Shown here piece after piece: positions 23,934-33,635 of a stretch of 64,000 bases of DNA (positions within the stretch are counted from its first letter, which is position 1; each line of letters opens with the position of its first letter). Below the pieces are notes generated by a model. The model was given only the letters and a program-made list of their open reading frames with translations, had not been told where the DNA came from and searched no databases. The DNA is from Trema orientale (Eukaryota > Streptophyta > Magnoliopsida > Rosales > Cannabaceae). The DNA lies in contig JXTC01000089.1 of NCBI GenBank assembly GCA_002914845.1, positions 649,859 through 713,858 of the forward strand, written 5' to 3'. The position numbers and the translations under genes are program-made.

Positions 23934-25277
23934 ATGGATGATTCAGATGATGAGTTTGATATATTTTTTAATGACAACTCATCCACATCGAGTGATGAAT
24001 TAATTGGGCAAGCTCTTGTAGTAAAACATTTGCATGATATATACATGGCTCAGCGGCCTAGAAGACCACTTCGTACTTCAGCGATGTCTGGACGCTAATA
24101 TTTGCTCGAGTTGCTAAATGGACATCCTGACAGACTATTTAATACTATTAGGATGGATATTATTGCATTTAGAGCATTGTGTCACCGATTAACAGAGATG
24201 GAAGTATTAGAACATGATAAGTTAGTTAGTACTGAAGAGGCTGTTGTGATATTTTTGTGGATTATAACACATAATCAACGTATCCGGACAGTGGCTGAAA
24301 GATATCAACATTCAGGAGAAACTGTGTGTCGCCAGTTTGTTAGAGTGCTGGACGCGATGTGTCACTTGGGACGAGAAATTATAAGGCCTCCTGACTTCAA
24401 TATCGTGCAAGCAGAAATTAAAAATAATCCCAAATATTACCCATGGTTTAAGGTGAGTTTTTTTTTTATATACAAGTTTTGCTTTCAAATTAGTTTCTAC
24501 TTATTTTTAATAGATTCAATTTCTTGACTTACAGGATTATGTTGGAGCAATTGATGGTACTCATGTAAGCACAATTGTACCAGCTGAAAAGAACATTGCA
24601 TATAGAGGGAGAAAGGTAGAAGTAACACAAAATATAATGGCTGCATGCTCTTTCAATATGTTATTCACATTTGTCTACAGTGGATGGGAAGGAACTACAA
24701 ATGACTCTAGAGTACTTATTGATACTATTAATGGAGATAATGACTTTCCAATGCCTCCAGAAGGTAATTAAATACACTTAGTTGAACACATTATAATTAT
24801 ACACCATGTATTTAATAATATTTTTTCATATAGGAAAATATTATGCTGTTGATTCTGGATATACAAATATGCCTGGCTTCCTAGCACCATATCGTGGTGA
24901 ATGTTATCACTTGCGTCGTTTTAGAGGAAGAGGCAACGCGAGGTGCAATAGAGTTATTCAATTACAGGCATTCATCATTGCGTAATGTCATAGAACATTG
25001 TTTTGGAGTGCTAAAAGCTCGATTTCCAATTTTGAAGTCAATGCCTCCATATTTGCTAGGAAAACAATGTCGAATACCAATTGCATATTGTGCTGTACAC
25101 AATTGGGTCAGAATGCATTCTATTAATGACAGTATGTTTGACCAATACTCAGTTGATGCTACACCTCTAGAAAATATTGAAGACGCTCAAAATCAAGCAA
25201 CACCAAGAGCACAAAATCAATTTGAAAAGGAAGACGAAGCAGAAAGTTCTGGAATACCAGAGATAAATTTAAGTTAG
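23934..25277 (+). pseudogene. Harbinger DDE transposase (ALP1-like nuclease), two lesions
   Basis: The ORF starts MDDSDDEFDIFFNDNSS and meets TAA at 24096-24098, followed in the same frame by YLLELLNGHPDRLFN. An intron follows exon end 24452, and exon 2 starts GAIDGTH (first Asp). The second Asp lies in TTNDSRVL. After a second intron the frame reads to about 24930 (FRGRGN), where a one-base shift is needed to continue as RGAIELFNYRHSSLRN and IEHCFGVLKARFP, with the third acidic residue. The three DDE positions are thus present but spread over broken frames. It ends at 25277. PIF/Harbinger transposases cut at TWA targets together with the Myb-like partner encoded upstream. Confidence 0.88.
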
Positions 25278-27897
25278 GCCTATATTGCCCAGATGACAAA
25301 TGTTAGAGATGATATTGCAGGACATATGTGGCTTAATTATAGTAACAATAGGACTTAAATATTTTTTAATATTTAATTCGTAGTTTAATTCTTTTTTGTT
25401 AATTCACAATTTTAATTGATAAATATCTGTATATTAAGACTTAAATATGATAAAAATTATTATTATGTATTTTGTTAGGGAAAAAATGTTTTTAGAATAT
25501 TTTGAACCAATCACATATTCTAATTATGTTATGTTTCCAAATTCAGAACCAAACACAATTTTAGTTTTTTTAAAACTCAAAATAATTAAAAAATAGTGCA
25601 ACCAATCACGTTTTCAAAAACACGTTTTCATTAACTATTTTTAGATTCTTATTTCCAATTTACTCTTTCTAGAAAGACTGTTTTCCAATCCTGAACCAAT
25701 TAGGCCCTAAATTAATTTCTCAAATAAATGTTGAGAAATCAAATATTGAGAAACTAAATTAGTTTCTAGTAGAAACTAAACTGGTTTCGAGTAATAATCC
25801 GAAAATAATTTGGGTAATCAATCATTAATGATTGGTTACTTTGGAAAACCATAAATTAAATTAGTTTTTAAGTAGAAATCAAAGTAGTTTCTACTAGTAA
25901 CTAGAATCCAATTTGGTTAATTAATATTTACAACTGATTACTATAGAACTAGAAATACCAAATGGTATTGAATAATTTTGAGTAGAAACTAAATTAATTT
26001 CTCAAGTAAATATTGAGAAACTAAATACTAAGAAATCAAATGGATTTCGAGTAGAAACTAAATTGAGAAAAATGGATGAAAGAAAATATAAAAGAAACAT
26101 TAAAAAAATAAATGAGCGACAAAATTCTTCTTTTTTTTTTTAAAAAAAAACAAAAAAGTAGATTTCCCCATTCTTAGATTAAATAAAAAAGAATTATAAA
26201 AATGACAAAGGTTTATTTGAAGAGAATCGAAGGCGAGAAAAAAAAAAGAGCAGTTAGATGAAGCTGAAGATATTCAAACCTAGGTGAGAAGTATAAAGAG
26301 TAACTATAGAGTACAGTCCAACCACTTGAGCAACTAAAATTTTGGTTAATTTATTTCAATAAATGTTTTTTTGCAAAGATAAACGAATTTACAACTTTAC
26401 CACCACGCTTTATATCACATATTTTGAAATTATTTATTTCTTGAGGCCCCGTTTGGCCTGTTGGACTGGGATTAGGATAAATAATCTCAATCCTATGTTC
26501 GGTGACAAAGTTTGATCGGATAAATAATACTTTGACTCAAAATAGTCCAATCTCTTATAGGATAACTAATCCCAATAAAATAGGCAGGATAACTTATCCT
26601 TGGCATACTTGAGACTAATTTTCCAAAAACCTAAATTAATATATAACATAGCTGCACCATCATCTTCGCTCTCAGCCTTTCTTCAGGCCATCTGATTTTC
26701 AGTTCTCCGCCGTCAAGCTCCGTCATCGTCGTTACCCGTTGCTCATGCCACGACTCTTCCTACCACAGAAATTAGGTATTCTCTTTTTCTTGTTTATGTT
26801 ATCTCTTTTTTTAATAAATTTCTTAAGGACATGGTAGAGTTTGAATTGGTGCTTGAAACTTAGGCAACATATATCATTCAGCTTTTAGTAATTTTTTTTT
26901 CCTTTATTTGATTGTTTGTGTTTTTTTCCTTATGTTTGCTCACAGGTATTCTTTCATGACTAAAGTTCCATTTCCATTTTTTTTTCCTTTTTTCTTCAGT
27001 TCATCTTCTTTCTATAGGTTTTTTAAGTTTTATTAGTATTGCTTTTTTTAAAAGGCATAAAGTTGCAAAACCATATTCTACAGTGGTACATAGTGCCACT
27101 TTTATTCTTTATTTTTTGTTTTTTTTTTGGGTTTCTTTTTCAAATTTTTTCTTTTAATTTTGGATCTATTTATTTTTTAATTTTTTCTGGGTTCTTTTTC
27201 GAATTCTAATCTCAAGATTGAAATTGTTATATGTAAATATATATATGTATATACCATAAATATCTTGTATATGTATATATTATTATTTTGCAAAAGAATT
27301 AGAAATACCATTACTATAGCTTAGAAACATCTTTTTTTAGCTCAAGAAAGAAAATTAACATAATTAGCACTTTCTAGAAATGCCAAATAAACATCTTGTT
27401 TATGTTTTTTTTTTCCTTTTTTTTTTTTTCATTGTACGAAAAATTCTAAGAATTATCATCACTAGATATCACTAGCTTTTCAACTTATAATTAAGAATTT
27501 TCTAAATGAAGTTATAGAAGTCTTTATATTATAATATGTGAGTCTTGAATATAATGTGTGAACATATATTAATTAAAAATTAGTTTTATATAAGTATTAT
27601 CACTCTATGTTGAAGTACCAACACAAGCATGGCTGAAAGAATTTTTATGTTAAGTCATCTAATGAGAATGCTTTTTGTGTTCAATTGCATAATATAATTT
27701 GGGTGGTGATTTTTCTTTAATTATGCAATTATTTTAGAAATTTATTTTATTTTATGTTCATTTGTGTAATAGTTATGAACGAGATAGACATTGTGGTATA
27801 TATATTTGCAAGAAATATGTATCTTAGAAGAATAACGATGGGCATTTTAATATTAGTCAATACTTATGTCAAGGTTCAAAAATACTATGAATAATAT

Positions 27898-29215
27898 GTG
27901 CTTAAAAATCATACATTTGTGAGTAATAAGACTCGCTTGAGTATATTAGATAGTTTTATATGGAATGATAACAGAGAATGTCTAAACCAACTTCGAATAG
28001 ATAGGAGGATTTTTAGTCTATTGTGTGAGTTACTTCGAGTCAATGTAAAATTCAAAGAGAATGGATTAGTGACTGTAGAGGGTCAAGTATGTATTTTTTT
28101 ACATATATTTGCACATCATGTGAAAAATCGAACAATTTATAATATGTTTAGGCGGTCGGATGAGACTATTAATGGATACTTTAATAGCATGTTGAATGGA
28201 GTTCTTCGACTGTAAAGTAGTTTATTAGTTATACCAGATCCTATTCCCAAAAATTACAATGACGATAGATGGAAATAGTTTAAGGTATGTTTATAATTTT
28301 TTAATTAGAAATTTATAGATTTGTAATCTTTAAAACTTATACTTGTTAATATTATGAATCTTTAAAACTAATATATATTTCAATTTGGTTTCCTTTTATA
28401 TGTAATTGTTTGGAAGCCTTAGATGGGACACATATTGAGATGCATGTCAGTAAAACTGATAAGCTAAGGTATTATAATAGGAAGAGCAAAGTTACTACTA
28501 ATGTATTAGGAGTTTGTGATCGAAGTGTTAATTTCATATTTGTATTACCTATAGTTGGGAGGGTTCAGCATTAGATTCTAGGGTCTTTCGAGATGCAATA
28601 ACTAGACCAAATGGTTTAAAGGTTCCAACATGTATAATTTTTTTTTCCTTTTTTAGAGTCAACACTTTAATTTATAAAAATAATAAAAGAAGTGTTAATA
28701 ATTTATATATGCAATTTTTTTTAGGTTATTATTACCTTGTGGATACTAGTTATACAAATTGTGAAGGGTTCCTCACATCGTATTGAGGAACAAAATATCA
28801 TTTATCATAATAACAAGATAGATATCTGCCTACAAATTTTTTTTTTTTTTGAAAAAGTGGGGTTTAACTAATGACCACCACTTACTACAAATTAAAGAAA
28901 AATGACACACACACACACACTACCAAGGTTTGAACCCTGATCTCCCAAACACACACACACAACCCTCAAACCTTGGACCAACTGAGCTAGCCCCAGTTGG
29001 CATCTGCCTACAAATGAGAATGAGTTCTTCAATATGAAACATGCTTCAGCTATGAATATTATAGAACATTATTTTGGGTTACTTAAGATTCGATGGGTTA
29101 TATTAAGAAGTCCTTCGTTTTATTCTATCAAAACTCAATGTAGAACAATAACAACTTGTTGTCTTCTTCATAATCTTATTAGAAGAGAAATGTTATGTGA
29201 TCTAATAGTATAAGA
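27898..29215 (+). pseudogene. Degenerate Harbinger transposase
   Basis: The first readable block (27898-28215) contains HTFVSNKTRLSILDSF and the helix-turn-helix-like stretch HVKNRTIYNMFRRSDETI. A later block has ALDGTHIEMHV (first Asp) and, after a frameshift, SALDSRVFRDA (second Asp). The last has NIIEHYFGLLKIRW (third acidic residue). Several stops and frame changes separate the blocks, and a SINE splits the region. It is not functional. Confidence 0.8.
28824..29015 (-). mobile_element. tRNA-derived SINE copy 1, with perfect 14-bp TSD
   Basis: ATCTGCCTACAAAT at 28824-28837 is repeated at 29002-29015. The ~164-bp body, read on the - strand, begins GCCAACTGGGGCTAGCTCAG, followed by TTGG, which is an RNA polymerase III A-box-like tRNA segment. 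It continues with a TG-repeat, a GGTTCAAACC-type B-box, another TG-repeat, TAGTAAGTGGTGGTCATTAG and CCCCACTTTTT, and ends in a short A-rich tail. It sits inside the degenerate Harbinger transposase, so it inserted later. Confidence 0.9.
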
Positions 29216-29577
29216 ACTAGATAGACAAAAAAGCACTCCAAATGAGAATCTGGATGATCAAAATGTTATTAGCACAATTGAATCGTTAGATATGTAGACC
29301 ACTTGGAGAGATACTTTAGCAACAAAAATGTTTGATGAATGTAGAAGAAATAGTGACCGTAGGCATTAGAAGTTTGATGTATTTATTTCTCTTTTGCATA
29401 TTTTTATTGAGTATCCTTTTAGTGTGTACAAGACTATTATTTGAATTTCGCAATACAATATTGTGTTTTACTTTTTCTCAATTGAACTTAAGTTTTTTTA
29501 TTTCTTTTAAGTATGATTATTATACTTATTAACCAAATTTCTATACCATTACTTTCAAATTCATGTATTACATAGGA

Positions 29578-30475
29578 ATGAAAATTAGAGAAAATATGCG
29601 GGCTCAACGTACTTGGACAGTGGAAGAGGAAGCATTATTGGGCAAATTTTAGAATCATATGTGTTAGTGGTTATCATTGTGAAAATGATAGCTTTAAATC
29701 TGGCTCATACACTTTATTTGAAAAAGAACTGAATGTCAAGTACCCAAATTCTGGATTGAAAGCAACCCCTCATATTAAGTCAAAGATAAAAATATGGAAA
29801 AAATAATATAAAATATTATATGACAAGTTAAACATTTGGTTAGAATGATACATTGAAATGTATTGAAGTTGACAGTGATGAAGTATGAAATACATATGTG
29901 CATGTTTGACTAGTTTATTTAATGTCTCTTTAAATAAATTGAAATTTATGATAAAACATACCCATATACATACTTCATTTATTAAGTCCATTTTCTTTAT
30001 TTTTCTTGTAGAGGCATAAGAGGCCGATGGATGGAGGGGAAAACAATTTCCAATGTAAGAGAGGTTGGCTAATATCTTTGGAGCTGACCATGCAACTTGA
30101 AAAGCAGTTGAAACTCTAGCTGAGATGGTTGAAGCTATTGATCTTAAAGAGGATGATGCTAACAATAGGGTGCAAGAAGAATCATCCTATTCTCCAATAT
30201 CTATGAATCAAACTAGTACTAGTAGTCACTCTGAAGCTTCGAAAAAGAAGCGAGCAAGACCAGCTTCAGATATTACTACAAGATTAGAAAAATTAGCAAA
30301 GTATTTTGACAAAATGATGGAAAAGTCATATGAGAAAATATACTTATTAATTGACGTACTCAAAAAGAAAGATAATAACATAATGTATGACTTTGCATGG
30401 GAAGAGATTACCAAGTTGAACCTTTCTATTGTTGATCAAATTAATGCCTTGAAGTTATTTGCTGAACAACTATAG
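29578..30475 (+). pseudogene. Degenerate Harbinger Myb/SANT-like protein
   Basis: The 5' part reads MKIRENMRAQRTWTVEEEAL, a Myb/SANT-like start, then meets stops. The 3' part (30125-30475) is open for 116 codons and has the acidic, Ser-rich linker and the C-terminal coiled region (ITTRLEKLAKYFDKMMEKSY) typical of this protein class. Introns and stops in between indicate decay. Confidence 0.65.
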
Positions 30476-30540
30476 AATGAAAGTGCATTAAAGAATATGG
30501 ATGAGGCCATGAGGATGAATTTGTCATAACCCTTATTAAA

Positions 30541-31647
30541 TAGTGATCATAGTTAGAAAGTCATAGATGGCTTACGTGTTTGGTACATAATATCTATGTC
30601 TAAGTTATATTATATTTTGTGTCGTGATTGAAGAATATGTAGTAGTTATGATTATGAATTGCAATAGACAGTTTGAAAGATTTATTTGTTAGTTAAATAT
30701 TATCTAACTCATATTCGACATCTTTTTGTGTGAGTTGGCATCTCGTTTGATATATGTATTTTGAAACATTATTAAATTAATATGAATATTATGATCTAAA
30801 TGATTTTACATTCATCATTCATCACATGTTTGGCTCTTATATGTTATAAATAAAAAGTTTAATTTTTCTTAAATTCCAATCCTTTTTTTACGAATTTTAT
30901 TTTTTTGTACGTTTAATTTTTTAAAAAAGTTTATATATTCATATTTTTTAAAAATATTCTTAACTAGTATTCTCAAAGGTCGTATGTTTGTCAATATTTT
31001 TGAGAAAACCGTACGGAATATCTTTTTCTTTTCGTGAAATCTACATGGGCCCACAAATGTAGTTTTGGCCCATTTACTTGTCTTTGTTTAAGAGTATTTA
31101 TAAGAAATAGCCTTTTTTTTAAGACCAATTTAAAAAATGATTGTTTTTTTACACTTATTTAATAAAGGACTGTTTTATAATTTTATTTTGATAAATGTCT
31201 ATTTTTTAGCTGATTTGTTTTTTATAAAGTAAGTCAATTTTTCTATAAAACAAATCAATTTTTAAAAAATAAATCAATATACTTTGACATACTAAATATG
31301 GAACGTTCATTTTTTCAAATAATTTTTTAAAATTTGATCATTTTTTAACATTATTTAAAAAAAGGCCCTTTTTGCAAACCATGATCTAAAATTCAGCCAT
31401 TTGCCTAAAAAGCCCTTTGTTTAATTAGGCTTCAACTTTCCATATTGACTCGATCCACTCGGCCTTACCATTATATTGTTGCTTGGTTTTTATATTACAG
31501 CAAATGTCCATTTTACATTTTATTTTAGGAAAGTACCCCTCTCTCTCTCTCTCTCTTTTTATTAGGTAAATAGGCTAAATATATTAATTTTACGCGGTTA
31601 TTCATAACAAGTATATTATTATTTTTTTGTTTTAAAGACAAATATAT
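30541..31647. other. AT-rich spacer, nothing supportable
   Basis: Only A/T-rich words, homopolymers and a CT-repeat at about 31538-31556. No gene and no clear element were seen. Confidence 0.5.
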
Positions 31648-31656
31648 TAGTTTTAA

Positions 31657-32086
31657 GGATTTTTGGCATGAATGCCCCCTGAATTTTCCGTGAATTGGCA
31701 ACCTGGTACTTATAAAAACAATTTTGGCAATCGAACCCTTAATTTTAAAAAAACAGTTGCAATTGTAGCCCAATTGATAATATGCGTTAAATTAGTGAAG
31801 GATTTCATCACTTGCAACTCACACGTTTTGTTTACAAGGGGTAGACTTGTACTTTTTCAAAGTATCTAATATTTTCCCTATCAATTTGTTTGTTGTCCTT
31901 CTTGCCCTTCTAAAGTGATTCACATGGCTTTCAAGTGGTGAATCCGCCACTAATTTAACGGATGTTATCAATTGGGCTGTAATTACAATAGTTTTTCAAA
32001 TTTAAGGACTCGATGGTCAAAAGTTTTTTTATAGGCACCAAGTTGCCAATTCACGCAAAATTCAGGGGCATTCATGCTTAAAACCC
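31657..32086. mobile_element. Mutator-type MITE (430 bp) with long TIRs and 9-bp TSD
   Basis: TAGTTTTAA flanks the element at 31648-31656 and 32087-32095, a perfect 9-bp target duplication. The ends read GGATTTTTGGCATGAATGCC and, as complement, GGGTTTTAAGCATGAATGCC. Inverted similarity continues inward for about 170 bp per arm (for example GTGAATTGGCAACCTGG against GTGAATTGGCAACTTGG, and GCCCAATTGATAA on both). Long TIRs plus a 9-bp duplication point to a Mutator-like non-autonomous element. It carries no gene. Confidence 0.88.
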
Positions 32087-32095
32087 TAGTTTTAA

Positions 32096-32821
32096 TAATG
32101 AGTAGATCGGCTTATGTATTGAATATATCAACTAATATATTCAGTTGTTTGGATAATTGAAAAAAAAAAGAAAAAGAAATGAACCATATAAATATTAAAA
32201 TTGGCCATTTTGCTAAATCCCTCGTTTACTTAATCATCACGAATTCAATGACTAAAACTTGCTTGGCAACATGTTTATTTGTTTATTTATTTATGTATTT
32301 TTTTTGACAATTGGGATTTGTTTTTAAAACTTAAATGAATAGTACAGATATTTTCAAATTACATTTTGTGAATATCTTTCCTCTCACTTTTAAAAGTAAA
32401 AAAGTAAACTGTTACCAAATAAGCATTATATACAGTTAAATTATTACCTAAAATTAAAAGAAGCATATCCTGATATCCATAACTTTATATAGCCAGTCAA
32501 CATACAGCCAAAACACTTCCATTCCACATATACATATATTTTTTCCAAAAGCAACCATTAATATATGGAATGAAACTAACTGATTTATTTTAATGTTCAA
32601 GACGGCAACTGAAAATTTAAGACCCAAACCACATTTGACGCAAATTCAAAGAATCTACGACTGAGGTTCAAAGGTCCCAAAGCAAATACGAAACATAATT
32701 AAAAATGAAATTACAAATTAGTCCCGGCAGCATCTGATATTGATAAAGATAAATATTAATATTTGAAGGAACCGCATGACATGAGGATCTTATGGCAGTG
32801 AGGCCTTTGGTAATATATAAT
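32096..32821. other. AT-rich spacer
   Basis: No gene was seen. A T-rich tract with TTTA repeats lies around 32280-32310. Confidence 0.5.
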
Positions 32822-33598
32822 ACTAGTCGTTATACCGCGCTTTGCGCGAGTTGTATTAATATTACATGCATTAAGCTTAATTTATAGTTAGGTTCAATAT
32901 ATTTCAACATTAAAAAATATATTTATCTCTATATTTATTTTGATGAGATGAATGTAACACAACCATTTGTTCGATGAACTAAATTTATTATAAGCTATCA
33001 TTAATATTAAATTAAATACAATATTATATAATACATGTATATATTACAACCAATCATAGCAAAGAAAAATAATGATAGGACCAATCATATCATGAAAAAA
33101 TCAAGATTTTTCTAAAAATTTTAAAAATAAAATAGTGATAAGAGATATAGTTAGGTTCAATGTATTTTAACATCAAAAAATATATTTATCTCTTTATTTA
33201 TTTTGATGAGACGAATGTAACACAATTTTTTGACGTTCGATGAACTAAATTTAATATAAGGAATCATTAATATCAAATTAAATATAATATTTTATAAAAC
33301 ATTAAATTATGTATTTATCTCTCTCTATATTTATTTTGATGAGACGAATGTAGCGCAATCATTTGTTCGATTCGATGAACTAAATTTATTATAAGGTATC
33401 ATTAATATTAAATTAAATACAATATTATATAATACATATATATATTACAACCAATCATAACAAAGAAAAATAATGATAGGACCAATCATATCATGAAAAA
33501 ATTAGGAATTTTCTAAAAATTTTAAAAATAGAATGGTGATCAAAGAAACTATTAGAATTTTGAGCTTCAGGCTTAATATAGATATATAGATATATAGA
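32822..33598 (-). mobile_element. Helitron-like non-autonomous element (~777 bp)
   Basis: Read on the - strand the 5' end is TCTATATATCTATATATC, preceded by A. The 3' end has a GC hairpin CGCGCAAAGCGCG about 10 nt before a terminal CTAGT. TC start, hairpin and CTRRT end are the Helitron hallmarks. The base after CTAGT is A rather than the expected T, which lowers confidence. Inside are about 2.5 tandem copies of a ~260-bp unit (from about 32886, 33150 and 33306) sharing ATTTATTTTGATGAGA and GATGAACTAAATTTA. Confidence 0.55.
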
Positions 33599-33635
33599 TT
33601 CAGTTCCTTCCGCCAATGGTTGGGGTCGAAAGCCA

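Larger units (their letters stand above)
21748..25707 (+). mobile_element. PIF/Harbinger DNA transposon, structurally complete (3960 bp)
   Basis: Terminal inverted repeats read GGGCCTGATTGGTTTAG at the left and, as complement, GGGCCTAATTGGTTCAG at the right. Both are flanked by TAA, the 3-bp target duplication typical of this superfamily. Inside are the two genes expected of it, a Myb/SANT-like protein and a DDE transposase, both on the + strand. Each carries lesions, so the element is probably no longer autonomous. The uninterrupted sister repeat at about 25974-26010 confirms the insertion boundary. Confidence 0.93.
21391..26080. repeat. Degenerate tandem repeat split by a Harbinger insertion
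   Basis: The left copy (about 21640-21747, continuing at 25708-25780) and the right copy (about 25880-26050) share AATTAATATTTACAACTG, TTTTGAGTA and AAACTAAATTAATTTCTCAA in the same order. Shorter words such as GTTTCTAGTAGAAACTA recur across both flanks. The left copy is interrupted by the transposon at 21748-25707; the right copy is not. Confidence 0.8.
26445..30540 (+). mobile_element. Second, degenerate PIF/Harbinger element
   Basis: GGCCCCGTTTGGCCTG near 26453 followed by GGGATTAGGATAAATAAT is a typical Harbinger-type left end. Inside are DDE-transposase remnants (27.9-29.2 kb) and then Myb/SANT-like remnants (29.6-30.5 kb), the reverse gene order to the element at 21.7 kb. A matching right end was not found by eye between 30.5 and 31.6 kb, so the right boundary is a guess. 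A SINE is inserted at 28838-29001. Confidence 0.7.
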
